The notes under the pieces are model-generated. The model saw only the letters and a list, made by a program, of their open reading frames with translations, searched no databases and was not told the origin of the DNA. A stretch of 44,355 nt of DNA. It comes from Planctomycetota bacterium. GTDB lineage: Bacteria > Planctomycetota > Planctomycetia > Gemmatales > Gemmataceae. The stretch's first letter is position 1, and the number at the start of each line of letters is the position of its first letter. Positions 1 to 8,172 of the stretch are shown piece after piece. Made by a program: the position numbers and the translations under genes. The stretch covers positions 1 to 44,355 of the forward strand of contig JACPZP010000097.1 of the NCBI GenBank assembly GCA_016195405.1, given 5' to 3'.

Positions 1-2
1 GC

Positions 3-356
3 GGTTGGTTCGACGCTGTCGCGGTCCGCCATTCCGCCCGGCTCAATGGTGTCGACGAACTGGCGCTGATGCTGCTCGACGTCCTAAGCGTCGTGGAGGA
101 ATTGAAGATTTGCACTGCCTATGAGATGGATGGACGGCGCATCGATTATTTCCCGGGCGACAGTTTTCTTCTCGAGAAATGCCGCCCCATTTATGAGACC
201 GTGCCAGGTTGGAATGTGGATGTGTCCAACGCGCGGCAACCGAGCGATCTGCCGGTTGCGGCCCGTAACTACGTCGATCGTTTGTCGCAGTGCCTTGAGT
301 TGCCGATTTCCATCATTTCAGTGGGTCCGGATCGCGAACAAACAATCGTCCTTTAG
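3..356 (+). CDS. purA: Adenylosuccinate synthetase, C-terminal part (cut by window start)
   Basis: PurA joins IMP and aspartate using GTP, the first committed step from IMP to AMP, in the cytoplasm. Only the last 117 codons are present; the reading frame is open to the window edge. Seen: GWFDAVAVR at the start, the LLDVLS stretch, KICTAYEMDGRRID, KCRPIYETVPGW and the typical ending ISIISVGPDREQTIVL. The usual TKLDVL guanine-recognition element reads LMLLDVLS here, so the lysine of the NKxD-like motif is a leucine; the aspartate is kept. I believe other planctomycetes share this but cannot check. It is 63 bp upstream of uppS on the same strand. Identity is certain. Confidence 0.93.
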   Translation, partial: GWFDAVAVRHSARLNGVDELALMLLDVLSVVEELKICTAYEMDGRRIDYFPGDSFLLEKCRPIYETVPGWNVDVSNARQPSDLPVAARNYVDRLSQCLELPISIISVGPDREQTIVL

Positions 357-419
357 CCGCTTGCGTTGGGCGTTCGCATGACTCCCCGCGAGCGCCAAAC
401 GTAAACACGAGGACTTGAC

Positions 420-1187
420 TTGTCGGCTACGACGTTTACTCCCGATACGTTACAACGCTTGGCGAGCGCCGGGCTCGATCCCGAGCGGTTGCCGCGGCAC
501 GTCGCTATCATCATGGATGGCAACGGTCGGTGGGCGCAGCTGCGCGGCTTGCCACGGATTGAGGGCCACAGCCGGGGCGTCAAGAGCGTGCGCGCCACGA
601 TCGAGGAATGCTGCCGGCTCGGCATCGAGCAACTGACACTCTATTGCCTCAGCACCGAGAATTGGAAGCGGCCACAGGACGAGCTGGATTTTCTCATGGC
701 GTTGCTCCACCAGTATCTCCTTGCTGAGCGCGATGAGATCATGGAGGAGAACATCCGCTTCACGACCATCGGCCGCCGCGAAGGGCTCCCGGCCCAGGTG
801 CTGGCTGAGATCGACGAGAACGTCCGGCTCAGCACCAAGAACACCGGCATGACGCTATGCCTTGCGATCAATTACAGCGGCCGAACCGAGATGGTCGACG
901 CCGTGCGGATGCTGGCGGAGAAGGTCAACGCCGGCAAGCTCATCCCGGAAGACATCGACGAGACGACCATCAGCGATGCCCTGTACACGGAAGGAATGCC
1001 CGACCCCGACCTCTTGATTCGCACGGCCGGCGAGATGCGCGTCAGCAATTTCCTCCTTTGGCAGATCTCCTACTCGGAAATCTGGGTGACGCCCAAGTGC
1101 TGGCCCGACTTTGATCCGGCGACCTTGCAAGAAGCGCTGCGCGAGTTCGCCCAGCGCGAACGCCGCTTCGGCGGCCTGAACCCATGA
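420..1187 (+). CDS. uppS: Isoprenyl transferase (undecaprenyl diphosphate synthase family)
   Basis: Cis-prenyltransferase that adds isopentenyl diphosphate units to farnesyl diphosphate to make the C55 lipid carrier for wall and polysaccharide synthesis. The 255-residue length is normal for the family. Seen: the catalytic MDGNGRWA motif with Asp33, GHSRGV, the LYCLSTENW motif, and the C-terminal RTAGEMRVSNFLLWQ and YSEIW motifs that bind the second substrate. The start is TTG at 420, supported by a GAGGA Shine-Dalgarno sequence a few bases upstream; no in-frame ATG fits the conserved N-terminus. The next gene is cdsA, the common uppS-cdsA order, here separated by a long palindrome. Confidence 0.95.
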   Translation: MSATTFTPDTLQRLASAGLDPERLPRHVAIIMDGNGRWAQLRGLPRIEGHSRGVKSVRATIEECCRLGIEQLTLYCLSTENWKRPQDELDFLMALLHQYLLAERDEIMEENIRFTTIGRREGLPAQVLAEIDENVRLSTKNTGMTLCLAINYSGRTEMVDAVRMLAEKVNAGKLIPEDIDETTISDALYTEGMPDPDLLIRTAGEMRVSNFLLWQISYSEIWVTPKCWPDFDPATLQEALREFAQRERRFGGLNP

Positions 1188-1197
1188 GCGCGAAGGT

Positions 1198-1260
1198 TTG
1201 AGCCCGAAGCGCTAGCGAGGGCCGCAGCCCCGGGCACCCTCGCTAGCGCTTCGGGCTCAA
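1198..1260. repeat. Perfect 24-bp inverted repeat between uppS and cdsA
   Basis: Arms 1198-1221 and 1237-1260 are perfect reverse complements around a 15-base loop. No T-run follows, so it is a weak candidate for an intrinsic terminator. The first 15 bases of the left arm, preceded by one T, recur as TTTGAGCCCGAAGCGC at 9978-9993, which points to a dispersed repeat family rather than a gene-specific structure. In RNA it would form a very stable hairpin between uppS and cdsA. Confidence 0.85.
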
Positions 1261-1270
1261 TGGATGCATC

Positions 1271-2242
1271 ATGCTAACGACCCGCTTGTGGATGGGCGCA
1301 ATCCTGGTGGCGTTGACGGCGGGCATGCTCTTTTTGGATCAGAAGCTCGCGCCCGTCTATCCGTTCCTGTTTATGTTCGTGGTGGGCTTGGGACTGTTAG
1401 CATGTCGAGAACTAATTCAGCTTCTGGGACCGAACCGGCGCCCGCACGTCGAACTCTGTTATGGCGGCATTGTCTTGATGGGGGCGGCGAATCTGCTGGC
1501 GCAAATGCCTTGGCGCCATGTTACCTTGTCGCCGCATTGGGAGGTTATACTCGGTCTCTTCGTCGTTCAGCTTTTGCTTCTTTTTGTCCGCGAAATGTCG
1601 AGCTTCACCGAGCCCGGGCGTCGCGTCGAGCGCATGGCTTTGACCTTGTGGATCATAGCGTACCTGGGCGTGGCCCCATGTTTTCTAATGCAATTGCGCT
1701 GGTTGTTCACGCCCGTGATTCCGTTGTTTCTGTCGACCGAGAATTTGCACCTTCTGCGCATTGGAAGTTCGGAATACGAGTCCTTAATGAACGCCGGCGC
1801 CGTCGCCTTGGCCCTCGCGATCTTCGTTCCGAAGGCATGCGACATCGGCGCCTACTGTACGGGTCGCATGATCGGCCGCCATCGCATGACGCCTGTGCTG
1901 AGTCCGAAAAAAACCTGGGAAGGCGCATTTGGCGGCTTGGTGCTGGCATCGTTGGCGGCAATCGGAATCAATCGTCTCTCACCAGTCAATGTTCTGCCCG
2001 AGAACTTCGGCATCGAAATCGCCTTCGGACTAACGATTGGCATCGCTGGAATGTTCGGCGATCTCGCGGAGTCGCTCATCAAGCGAGACTGCGAGCAGAA
2101 GGACGCCTCGAAAGTGGTTCCCGGATTTGGCGGCGTGCTCGACGTGGTCGATTCAGTGATATTCTCGGCGCCCGTGAGTTACTTTTTCATTGTGTTGTTT
2201 TCCCCGACTCCGCTTGCGGATGAACTTTTCCGGTCACGCTAA
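1271..2242 (+). CDS. cdsA: Phosphatidate cytidylyltransferase (CDP-diacylglycerol synthase)
   Basis: Integral membrane enzyme that makes CDP-diacylglycerol from CTP and phosphatidate, the precursor of bacterial phospholipids. The 323 residues hold about eight hydrophobic segments, starting at residues 5-25. The family signature lies near the C-terminus: [12 protein letters not shown] (residues about 216-227) and the acidic [12 protein letters not shown] motif (about 282-293) before the last membrane helix. Start ATG at 1271. It is 21 bp upstream of phoH on the same strand. CDP-diacylglycerol is also the substrate of CDP-alcohol phosphatidyltransferases such as the one at 37893. Confidence 0.94.
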   Translation: MLTTRLWMGAILVALTAGMLFLDQKLAPVYPFLFMFVVGLGLLACRELIQLLGPNRRPHVELCYGGIVLMGAANLLAQMPWRHVTLSPHWEVILGLFVVQLLLLFVREMSSFTEPGRRVERMALTLWIIAYLGVAPCFLMQLRWLFTPVIPLFLSTENLHLLRIGSSEYESLMNAGAVALALAIFVPKACDIGAYCTGRMIGRHRMTPVLSPKKTWEGAFGGLVLASLAAIGINRLSPVNVLPENFGIEIAFGLTIGIAGMFGDLAESLIKRDCEQKDASKVVPGFGGVLDVVDSVIFSAPVSYFFIVLFSPTPLADELFRSR

Positions 2243-2263
2243 GCCGCAAGCGGCGAGTAGGAC

Positions 2264-3126
2264 ATGAACGGCGAAACTACCGTCACCCTGACGCTCGACG
2301 ATCGCGACGAGGCCCTCGGGCTTTTCGGCAGCCGCGATCAGTTTCTGCGCATGATCCGCGATGCGCTGGCGGTGCGCATCGTAGCCCGCGGCGACGTCGT
2401 TCACATCGAAGGAAGCGAAGGCTCGGCCGACCAGGCGGATCGCGTCTTTCAGCAACTTCGTCTGATGCTGAAAAAGCAGGGCAGTTTAACGTCGGAGAAC
2501 GTCCGCACGGTGCTCGCCGTCGTCATGCAGAACGACGACCGCCAGGGGCCGCACCGGCAGGCACTGGTAAGACCTATCTCGCCGTGGGCATGGCCGTCAA
2601 CATGCTGCGGCAAGGGACGGCCAAGCGCGTCGTCCTGGTTCGGCCCGCGGTCGAAGCCGGCGAGCGCCTCGGCTATCTTCCCGGCGACATCGTGGCCAAG
2701 ATCAATCCGTACATTCGCCCCTTGTTCGACGCCCTCAACGACATGATGGAGCCGGAGCAGGTCAAGCGCTACATGGAGAACGACATCATCGAGATCGCTC
2801 CCTTAGCTTATATGCGCGGCCGCACGCTCAACCAGGCGGTCATCATCCTCGACGAAGGACAGAACACCACCATCCCGCAGATGAAGATGTTCCTGACGCG
2901 CATGGGCAACGGCTCCAAGATCATCGTCACCGGCGACATCACCCAAGTCGACTTGCCCAGGCAAACCCGCAGCGGCCTGGTCGACGCCATTGGCCGCTTC
3001 AAGGCCATTGAGCGCATCGGCATCGTCTATCTCAGTGAAAAAGACATTGTCCGGCACCCGTTGGTCCAAAAGATCGTGCTGGCTTATGAGGATGATAAGC
3101 CGAGAAAAAAGCGGAGCGACGAGTAG
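2264..3126 (+). pseudogene. phoH: PhoH-like ATPase, frameshifted and missing its linker
   Basis: PhoH family P-loop ATPase, linked to RNA metabolism; family members are about 320-330 residues. Here the protein is split over two frames. Frame from ATG 2264 (AGGA upstream) gives the KH-like N-terminus to about residue 92 ([12 protein letters not shown]). The ATPase core is in another frame: [11 protein letters not shown] (Walker A) at about 2554-2583, then [18 protein letters not shown], Walker [10 protein letters not shown] and [10 protein letters not shown], ending at 3126. The stretch that normally lies between them, with the RTxGQxxYVxA element, is absent from every frame. The locus is therefore about 100 bases short and out of frame. 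A GTG at 2584 could start a product lacking Walker A. Real deletion and assembly error are both possible. Confidence 0.85.
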
Positions 3127-4848
3127 ATGTTTTCCGCGAAAAAACTTCCCCGCCTCGGTCAATGGAATGGCCGGCGGCGGTCTTCACGTGAGGATGAACC
3201 TTTGTTGCGCTGGCTCGCCAAGCCGGCGGTCTTGCTGCGGCTCGCGGTGGTTGGCGTTACCACCGTTTTGGTCACGGCGCTGGCGATCTGGTGGGGGCCG
3301 CCCTTCCCCTACCGAGTCGGCGAAATCTATCCGCACGACTTGCGGGCCCGCCTCGACTTTGAGGTCATCAACAACGTCGAGCTTTACAACCGCCTCGACC
3401 CCGGCGGCAAAGTCGCCGATCGGCCCGTCGTCGAGAAATACGAGCGCGGCACCGTGATCGTGCCGGCGGGGCAACCGATCCAAGAGCGTCAACTTCAGTT
3501 GCTCGAAGAGGAGCACACCGCCTACGATCTCAACATGGCCGACGAGGCGCAGGTCATGCGGGCCGTGGCCCTGTTCATGATCTTCGGCCTCTTGAGCACG
3601 CTGGTGATCCTTTACGTGAATCGCTTTCAGCAAGCGCTGGCGCAGAGTTTGACCATGGTAACGGGCGTGTGCGTGCTGGTGCTGTTCACGCTCCTCTTGG
3701 GCCTGCTCCTAAGCATGCCGCCCTGGTATGCGGTCTTTTTGCCGATGACCATCACCGCCATGGTGCTCACCCTGGCGTACAATCCGCAGTTCGCGCTCTT
3801 GATGTCGTTCAGCCTGGCGTTCACGATTTCCGTCGCCAATGGAACGGACGTGGAACACGTGCTGATCCAGATGGCCGGCGTGGCGACGGCGGTGCTGCTC
3901 TTGCGCAACGTCCGCACCCGGACCCAACTCGTGCAGGTGGCGTCGCTAGCCGGGCTGGCGTATCTCGCGATGACCGTGGCCACGGGGCTGGTCACGGGCC
4001 AAACGTGGAACTTGATCGGTGCCGACAGCCTTCGCCATTTCGTGTGGGGCTCGCTGGCCGGCTTCCTCCTGACCGGGCTATTGCCGCTGGTGGAACGCTG
4101 CTTCAACATCGTCACCGACATAAGTCTTCTGGAATTGGCCGACGGCTCGCATCCCCTTCTCCAGGAGTTGGTGCGGCGAGCGCCGGGCACGTACACGCAC
4201 AGCATCACGGTCGCCACCTTGGCCGAGGGGGCCGCCGACGCCATCGGCGCCAATCCGCTCCTCGTACGCGTCGGTGCGTATTTCCACGACATCGGCAAAA
4301 TGCTTAAGCCGCACTACTTCATTGAAAATCAGAATGGGGAAAATCGCCACGCCGAATTGGAGCCGGCGCTTAGCACTCTGGTCATCATCGGCCACGTCAA
4401 GGATGGCTGCGCGTTGGCCCAGCAATACGCCTTACCCAAACCGATCATCGACTTCATCGCCCAGCACCACGGAACCACGCTGGTGGAGTTCTTCTATCGC
4501 GAAGCGCTCAGATTGCAGGAAGCCATCGGCAGCGCGAGTGCCGATTTGGAGTCGGTATTTCGCTATCCCGGCCCCAAGCCGCAGACGCGCGAGCACGGCA
4601 TCCTGATGCTGGCCGACTGCGTGGAAAGCGCGAGCCGATCACTGGCCAATCCAACGCCCGGCAGCCTGAACAAGCTGGTGCACGATTTGTTGATGAAACG
4701 GCTGCTCGACGGTCAATTCGAGGAGAGCGGCCTGACCTTGACGGAATTGCACACGATCGAAGAAAGCCTGAGCAAGTCGCTAATTGCCCTGTTCCACCAC
4801 CGCATCAAGTACCCGGAAGACGACATCGTTCTGCCGAAAGCGGCGTGA
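3127..4848 (+). CDS. 7TM-HD family phosphohydrolase (PgpH/YqfF-like)
   Basis: Membrane HD-domain protein of the PgpH type; characterised members hydrolyse cyclic di-AMP. Seen: a membrane helix at about residues 35-57, an outer domain to about 140, a cluster of seven hydrophobic segments (about 143-330), then a cytoplasmic HD domain with TYTHS and the metal-binding FHDIGK (His387-Asp388) and the AQHHGT motif. At 573 residues it is shorter than the usual 700 or more. The loss is in the outer domain, where DFEVINNVELYNRL passes directly to a late element (KYERGTVIVPAGQPI). It begins immediately after the phoH stop codon, so the pair is probably co-translated. ybeY, which often follows, is not here. 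Confidence 0.87.
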   Translation: MFSAKKLPRLGQWNGRRRSSREDEPLLRWLAKPAVLLRLAVVGVTTVLVTALAIWWGPPFPYRVGEIYPHDLRARLDFEVINNVELYNRLDPGGKVADRPVVEKYERGTVIVPAGQPIQERQLQLLEEEHTAYDLNMADEAQVMRAVALFMIFGLLSTLVILYVNRFQQALAQSLTMVTGVCVLVLFTLLLGLLLSMPPWYAVFLPMTITAMVLTLAYNPQFALLMSFSLAFTISVANGTDVEHVLIQMAGVATAVLLLRNVRTRTQLVQVASLAGLAYLAMTVATGLVTGQTWNLIGADSLRHFVWGSLAGFLLTGLLPLVERCFNIVTDISLLELADGSHPLLQELVRRAPGTYTHSITVATLAEGAADAIGANPLLVRVGAYFHDIGKMLKPHYFIENQNGENRHAELEPALSTLVIIGHVKDGCALAQQYALPKPIIDFIAQHHGTTLVEFFYREALRLQEAIGSASADLESVFRYPGPKPQTREHGILMLADCVESASRSLANPTPGSLNKLVHDLLMKRLLDGQFEESGLTLTELHTIEESLSKSLIALFHHRIKYPEDDIVLPKAA

Positions 4849-4856
4849 CGCCCCCA

Positions 4857-4899
4857 CTTGCGGTTTAGCGTGACGTTTGCATTCGCGCTAACCCGCAAG
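4857..4899. repeat. 14-bp imperfect inverted repeat downstream of the 7TM-HD gene
   Basis: Arms 4857-4870 and 4886-4899 pair with one mismatch around a 15-base loop. The right arm contains CCGCAAGCGG-type sequence, also seen at 2242-2253 and near 14955, and overlaps the 3' end of the convergent ferredoxin gene. It lies between two converging genes and could end transcription, but has no T-run. Confidence 0.6.
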
Positions 4900-5199
4900 C
4901 GGCGGCTCGGGCGGCAATGGCGTCGCTCCGGGCGGCGGCGACCCTTTGCCCGCGCGAACGTACGCTGCCCGGCGGCGCTCGTATTCTTCGGGCGTCAAGC
5001 GCTCCAGCTCGGTCTCGCCGCCATCGACGCCGTGCTGGAAAATCTGCTTCAAGAAGGGAATGCACCAGCCGCACCCGGTGCCTGCGCCGCCGCACTCACT
5101 GAGCTGGCTCGGCACCTTGGGTTTCGTCTGGCGGACGAAGTTCACCAGCTTTCGCCGGCTGACGTGAAAGCAGTAACAGATCTTGGCGTCTTGATCCAT
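4888..5199 (-). CDS. BFD-like [2Fe-2S]-binding protein
   Basis: Small protein of 103 residues resembling bacterioferritin-associated ferredoxin and the BFD domains of nitrite reductases and NifU-type proteins. Four cysteines fit the cluster pattern: Cys8 and Cys10 in ICYCF, then Cys43 and Cys46 in GTGCGWC, with an extra Cys36. After residue 62 the protein becomes charged, then proline-rich (PPPGATPLPPEPPLAG), a tail partly encoded by the palindrome at 4857-4899. The ATG at 5199 is chosen because homology begins there; a longer upstream reading has no support. A TATAAT box lies 9 bases before the ATG, so the mRNA may be leaderless. Possible role: iron release from bacterioferritin or electron transfer. 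Confidence 0.8.
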   Translation of the reverse strand: MDQDAKICYCFHVSRRKLVNFVRQTKPKVPSQLSECGGAGTGCGWCIPFLKQIFQHGVDGGETELERLTPEEYERRRAAYVRAGKGSPPPGATPLPPEPPLAG

Positions 5200-5208
5200 G
5201 GCGCGGTC

Positions 5209-5214
5209 ATTATA
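5209..5214 (-). promoter_or_regulatory. Consensus -10 box, probable leaderless promoter of the BFD-like gene
   Basis: On the minus strand TATAAT sits 9 bases upstream of the ATG at 5199. Transcription would start within about two bases of the start codon. No Shine-Dalgarno sequence is present, consistent with leaderless translation. The -35 region overlaps the palindrome at 5224-5270 and has no clear match. Confidence 0.5.
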
Positions 5215-5223
5215 CTTCAGAGG

Positions 5224-5270
5224 CGCGCCCGTTAGGAAGCGGAGTGAAAGCCCGCTTCCTAACGGGCGCG
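5224..5270. repeat. Perfect 19-bp inverted repeat
   Basis: Arms 5224-5242 and 5252-5270 are perfect reverse complements around a 9-base loop. The element fills the gap between the methyltransferase stop and the promoter of the BFD-like gene, both on the minus strand. It could act as a terminator or transcript stabiliser. The core (CCCGTTAGGAAGCGG) is not shared with the other palindromes here, so it is a separate family. Confidence 0.85.
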
Positions 5271-5276
5271 GCTCTG

Positions 5277-6230
5277 TTATGCCGCGCGTGCCGCGGGGAA
5301 GCGAAGTTTCGAGCCGGCGACGTAATCGGCATTGATCTCGATGCTGATCCAATGCCGCTCCAGAGACTCGGCCACTTGACCGGTGACATTGCTGCCGCCG
5401 AACGGATCGAGCACGGTCTGGCCCGGCTTTGTCAGGAATCGAATGAAGAAATCCGGCAGCTCCGGCGGAAAGCGAGCCGGATGAATCGGCAGTCCCGCCT
5501 CGCGGCACCGGAAAAGATACTCGTCATAAGAGCGTGTATTTGGCACGGTCAACAGGTTGGGCGGAATCGCGCCGCCGTTGTCGCGCTGGAAGTGCGGGCC
5601 GATCTCGTGCTGCGACGGCCGCATCGCCGTCTTGTAGCCGTCCTTCAAGAGCCGTCGCATCGACTTGCTGTACGGGACGAGCACCCGGCGATTGTCGGCT
5701 TGCGGCTCGGTGGTCTTCGACAGCCACCAGATCGACGTAACCGCTTCCTTGACGCGGGTGCGGCGAATAGTGACCCACTCCGCGGGCGTCGGCAGCCGCG
5801 ATGGGTTAAACCAGTAGAAGTCCTGTGCTAGGAAGAAGATTTTGCCCAACCGCAACAGCAGTTCATACGGGAAGAGTGAACGCGTGCCGCTGCCCCGATT
5901 CCAAGCTCCGCCCAGCTCCATGACAAAGCTGCCGTCGGAGCTAAGGATGCGGTGAATTTGTTCGGCGAGGGGCCAAAACCAATCGATGTACTCCGAGGCG
6001 GCCACATTGCCGTATGCTTTCGGGCGTCGCAACGCGAAAGGCGGCGACGTGAAAACCAGCGCGACCGATTCGTCCGGCAGTGTCTTCAACACGTCGAGCG
6101 CATCGCCCTGAAATGCCCGGCCCCAGGCAGTGGTGTACGTCGGCTGCTTTCGTGACCTGGCCACGCGGACGGACTCCTCCCGCAAATGTGACAATGAGGG
6201 GAGGAGCTTATACCGCGATGCGCCGTTCAT
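5277..6230 (-). CDS. Site-specific DNA methyltransferase, beta-class (N4-cytosine or N6-adenine)
   Basis: DNA amino-methyltransferase using S-adenosylmethionine. Motif order is catalytic first: FQGDALDVL, then motif IV TSPPF, a long middle region with target-recognition potential, then a C-terminal motif X/I block FLTKPGQTVLDPFGGSNVTG. This is the beta arrangement, and TSPPF favours N4-cytosine. I use ATG 6230 (317 residues). The frame extends to a GTG at 6335, but those extra residues are low complexity and overlap a palindromic repeat (6281-6360). No endonuclease or specificity gene is adjacent, so this is an orphan methyltransferase, perhaps epigenetic or a restriction-modification relic. 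Confidence 0.87.
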   Translation of the reverse strand: MNGASRYKLLPSLSHLREESVRVARSRKQPTYTTAWGRAFQGDALDVLKTLPDESVALVFTSPPFALRRPKAYGNVAASEYIDWFWPLAEQIHRILSSDGSFVMELGGAWNRGSGTRSLFPYELLLRLGKIFFLAQDFYWFNPSRLPTPAEWVTIRRTRVKEAVTSIWWLSKTTEPQADNRRVLVPYSKSMRRLLKDGYKTAMRPSQHEIGPHFQRDNGGAIPPNLLTVPNTRSYDEYLFRCREAGLPIHPARFPPELPDFFIRFLTKPGQTVLDPFGGSNVTGQVAESLERHWISIEINADYVAGSKLRFPAARAA

Positions 6231-6280
6231 TACCAGCCGAGGCGGAACCGTAGATTGGGCAGATCGCGAAGAAAGGGAAG

Positions 6281-6360
6281 GCGAGCGTCGCCGCGCAAGC
6301 ACGACGTGTTGCGATTCGGCTGTGGCGTCCTTCACGTCGGGCTTACGCCGCGACGCTCGC
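6281..6360. repeat. Imperfect 23-bp inverted repeat upstream of the methyltransferase
   Basis: Arms 6281-6303 and 6338-6360 pair with about three mismatches across a 34-base spacer. The arms carry the GCGAGCGTCGC-type core also seen in other intergenic repeats here. The element lies between dus and the methyltransferase and argues against translation of the 35-codon N-terminal extension of the latter. Confidence 0.6.
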
Positions 6361-6370
6361 TAGCGCCGGA

Positions 6371-7438
6371 TTACCAATACTCGATCGGCCCCTTCGGCAC
6401 TGCTATCTCAGGCACCACCGTGCTATTCCAGTTCGCCGGCGGCCCGTTCTCGCGCAGTCCATTAACGATTCCGTCAAAATCCGCCACGCTCTCCAGCATC
6501 ATCAGCCGTTGCTGGATTTCGCGTCCGGGCTTCAGCACGCGGCAGTACCAGTTGGCGACCTTGCGAAAGGTGAGACTGGCAAAGCGCTCGCCCCTCTCTT
6601 CGACCAGCAAGTAATAGTGCCGATGCATCAGCTCGAGGCGCGCGTCATAACCGGCGGCGGGACCGGGGTCGCCGGTGCGATCCCAACGGCAAAGCTGCGC
6701 GAAGATCCACGGGTTGAGCAAAGCGCCGCGGCCGATGGAGATACCGGCGCAGCCTGTCGCTTCCAACATGCGTAGGGCGTCGGCGACGGAGCGGACGTCG
6801 CCGTTGCCGATGACAGGAATACGCTCGACGGCTTCGACGACGGCGCGGATGCCTTCGAGATCGACCTCTCCGCCAAAGCCCTGCGCCCGGGTGCGGCCAT
6901 GGATAATGACCCCCGCGACGCCTGCCTTCTCGAACTCGCGGGCGAAAAACGGCGCGCTCTGATCACCGCTATCCCAGCCAAGACGCATCTTCACGGTGAC
7001 CGGAATCTTGACGGCCTCTACAACGGCTCGGACCAGGTTGACCGTAGTCGACGCGGAAGCCGCACAAAGCAGGGCCGAACCGCCGCCGCCACGAGTCACC
7101 TTGTGGACGGGACAACCCATGTTGATGTCGACGACGGAGGCGCCGTAATTTTCCAGCCAACGGGCCGCCTCGCTCATCTCCTTTGCTTCGGTCCCATAAA
7201 TCTGCACGGCCACCGGCCGATCCTCAGGGCAAGTAGCGATCAGCTCCATCGTTTTGGGACTTGCCCGCAGGAGCGCCCGGGCGTTGACGAGATCCGTCGT
7301 CGCCAATCCGACGCCGCCCAATTCACGCACCACCCGGCGAAACGGCAGATTAGTATAGCCCGCGAGAGGTGAGAGGAGATATCGGGATGCAAGTCGCAGT
7401 TTCCCCAATGAGAGCGAGTTTGCCATGCATGGTTCCAT
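6371..7438 (-). CDS. dus: tRNA-dihydrouridine synthase (DusB-like)
   Basis: FMN enzyme that reduces uridine to dihydrouridine in the tRNA D-loop using NADPH. Seen: the N-terminal LSPLAGYTNLPFRR of the TIM barrel, VQIYG, the catalytic cysteine in INMGCPVHKV, KMRLGWD, IIHGRTRAQGF, IPVIGNGDV and GCAGISIGRGALLNPWIF. The C-terminal helical domain follows. I choose ATG 7438, with GGAAG nine bases upstream; the frame continues to a GTG at 7501, and an ATG at 7426 also fits. The upstream gene on the same strand, the PAP2 phosphatase, ends at 7501. Enzyme identity is secure, the subclass less so. Confidence 0.92.
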   Translation of the reverse strand: MEPCMANSLSLGKLRLASRYLLSPLAGYTNLPFRRVVRELGGVGLATTDLVNARALLRASPKTMELIATCPEDRPVAVQIYGTEAKEMSEAARWLENYGASVVDINMGCPVHKVTRGGGGSALLCAASASTTVNLVRAVVEAVKIPVTVKMRLGWDSGDQSAPFFAREFEKAGVAGVIIHGRTRAQGFGGEVDLEGIRAVVEAVERIPVIGNGDVRSVADALRMLEATGCAGISIGRGALLNPWIFAQLCRWDRTGDPGPAAGYDARLELMHRHYYLLVEERGERFASLTFRKVANWYCRVLKPGREIQQRLMMLESVADFDGIVNGLRENGPPANWNSTVVPEIAVPKGPIEYW

Positions 7439-7455
7439 GTCTAGCCGCTTCCATG

Positions 7456-7482
7456 TTTGCCGCGAACCGGCGGCGAGCGCGA
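7456..7482 (+). repeat. Dispersed 29-bp repeat, copy A (diverged)
   Basis: Matches the repeat at 8173-8201 with a few substitutions and two single-base gaps; core GCCGCGAACCGGCGGCGAGC. It lies just upstream of the chosen dus start and is in inverted orientation to the copy at 7523-7551, so the two can pair. Confidence 0.5.
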
Positions 7483-7500
7483 ACTGGTCCCTTGCGCGCA

Positions 7501-8166
7501 CTAATCCCCGTGGCGTGCTCGGTCCGCGCTCGCCGCTGGCTCGCGGCTAAACGCTGAAGGCGCGAAGGCTACCACGAGCGCTAAAGCCGCCCCGGTGACG
7601 ATGTCAAGCAAATGATGTTGCCGCGTGAACAAGGTCGCCACCCAGACAAGTCCGACGCCGCCAAAGGTCATCGGCCACCAACGCGGGAAGTCGCGAATGA
7701 GCGCCAAAGCCAGCAGGCATGTCAAGCTTACGTGCAGGCTGGGAGCGGCGTTGGCCGGCGGCTCGTCCACCGCAATCATCATTTCATACAGCTGGGCCGT
7801 CAACCCCGACAGCCCGTGCTCCGGCGGCCGCTTAGCGGTCTGTGTCGGGATTACGATGAAGATGAGCAGCGTAATGCCGACCACGATCAGGCCGCGACTG
7901 ACGTACCAGCGAAACGTCGCCGGACGAATCAACCCGATTGCAACCGGGCCGATGACATACGGAATCAGATAGACCCACACCCACGCCGGCTGATACGGGA
8001 TGAAGTCGTCCCAACTAGTGTAAGTGACAATCTGAGCGTCCCAGCCGCGCCACTTGAGGACAACCAGGTAGCCGCCCAGCGACACGCACATGAGCGCCGC
8101 CAGGCCCAGTGCCTGGCCGAGAAAGCGTCGCCATGTCAACGGCGGTCGTAAGTTCGCGTCGTTCAT
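7501..8166 (-). CDS. PAP2-family membrane phosphatase
   Basis: Lipid-phosphate phosphatase family membrane protein, 221 residues with about six hydrophobic segments beginning at residues 18-36. The acid-phosphatase signature is visible: AKRPP (about 111-115), then PSLHVS (about 141-146) and FTRQHHLLDIVTG (about 180-192) with the catalytic histidines. The last residues (FSREPAASADRA) are encoded by the dispersed repeat at 7523-7551, so the tail looks acquired from it. Next to a prenyltransferase on the same strand, it could dephosphorylate a prenyl or phosphatidyl intermediate; substrate is inference. Confidence 0.85.
   Translation of the reverse strand: MNDANLRPPLTWRRFLGQALGLAALMCVSLGGYLVVLKWRGWDAQIVTYTSWDDFIPYQPAWVWVYLIPYVIGPVAIGLIRPATFRWYVSRGLIVVGITLLIFIVIPTQTAKRPPEHGLSGLTAQLYEMMIAVDEPPANAAPSLHVSLTCLLALALIRDFPRWWPMTFGGVGLVWVATLFTRQHHLLDIVTGAALALVVAFAPSAFSREPAASADRARHGD
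7523..7551 (-). repeat. Dispersed 29-bp repeat, copy B, inside the PAP2 gene 3' end
   Basis: On the minus strand this copy matches 8173-8201 over 29 bases with two differences. It supplies codons for the PAP2 protein tail. Copies B and C are in opposite orientation and flank the PAP2 gene. Confidence 0.8.
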
Positions 8167-8172
8167 GAATCG

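Noticed and set aside
6231..6335. N-terminal extension of the DNA methyltransferase from a GTG
   Set aside because: Low-complexity Arg/Ser-rich reading through a palindromic repeat and no ribosome site; ATG 6230 is preferred.
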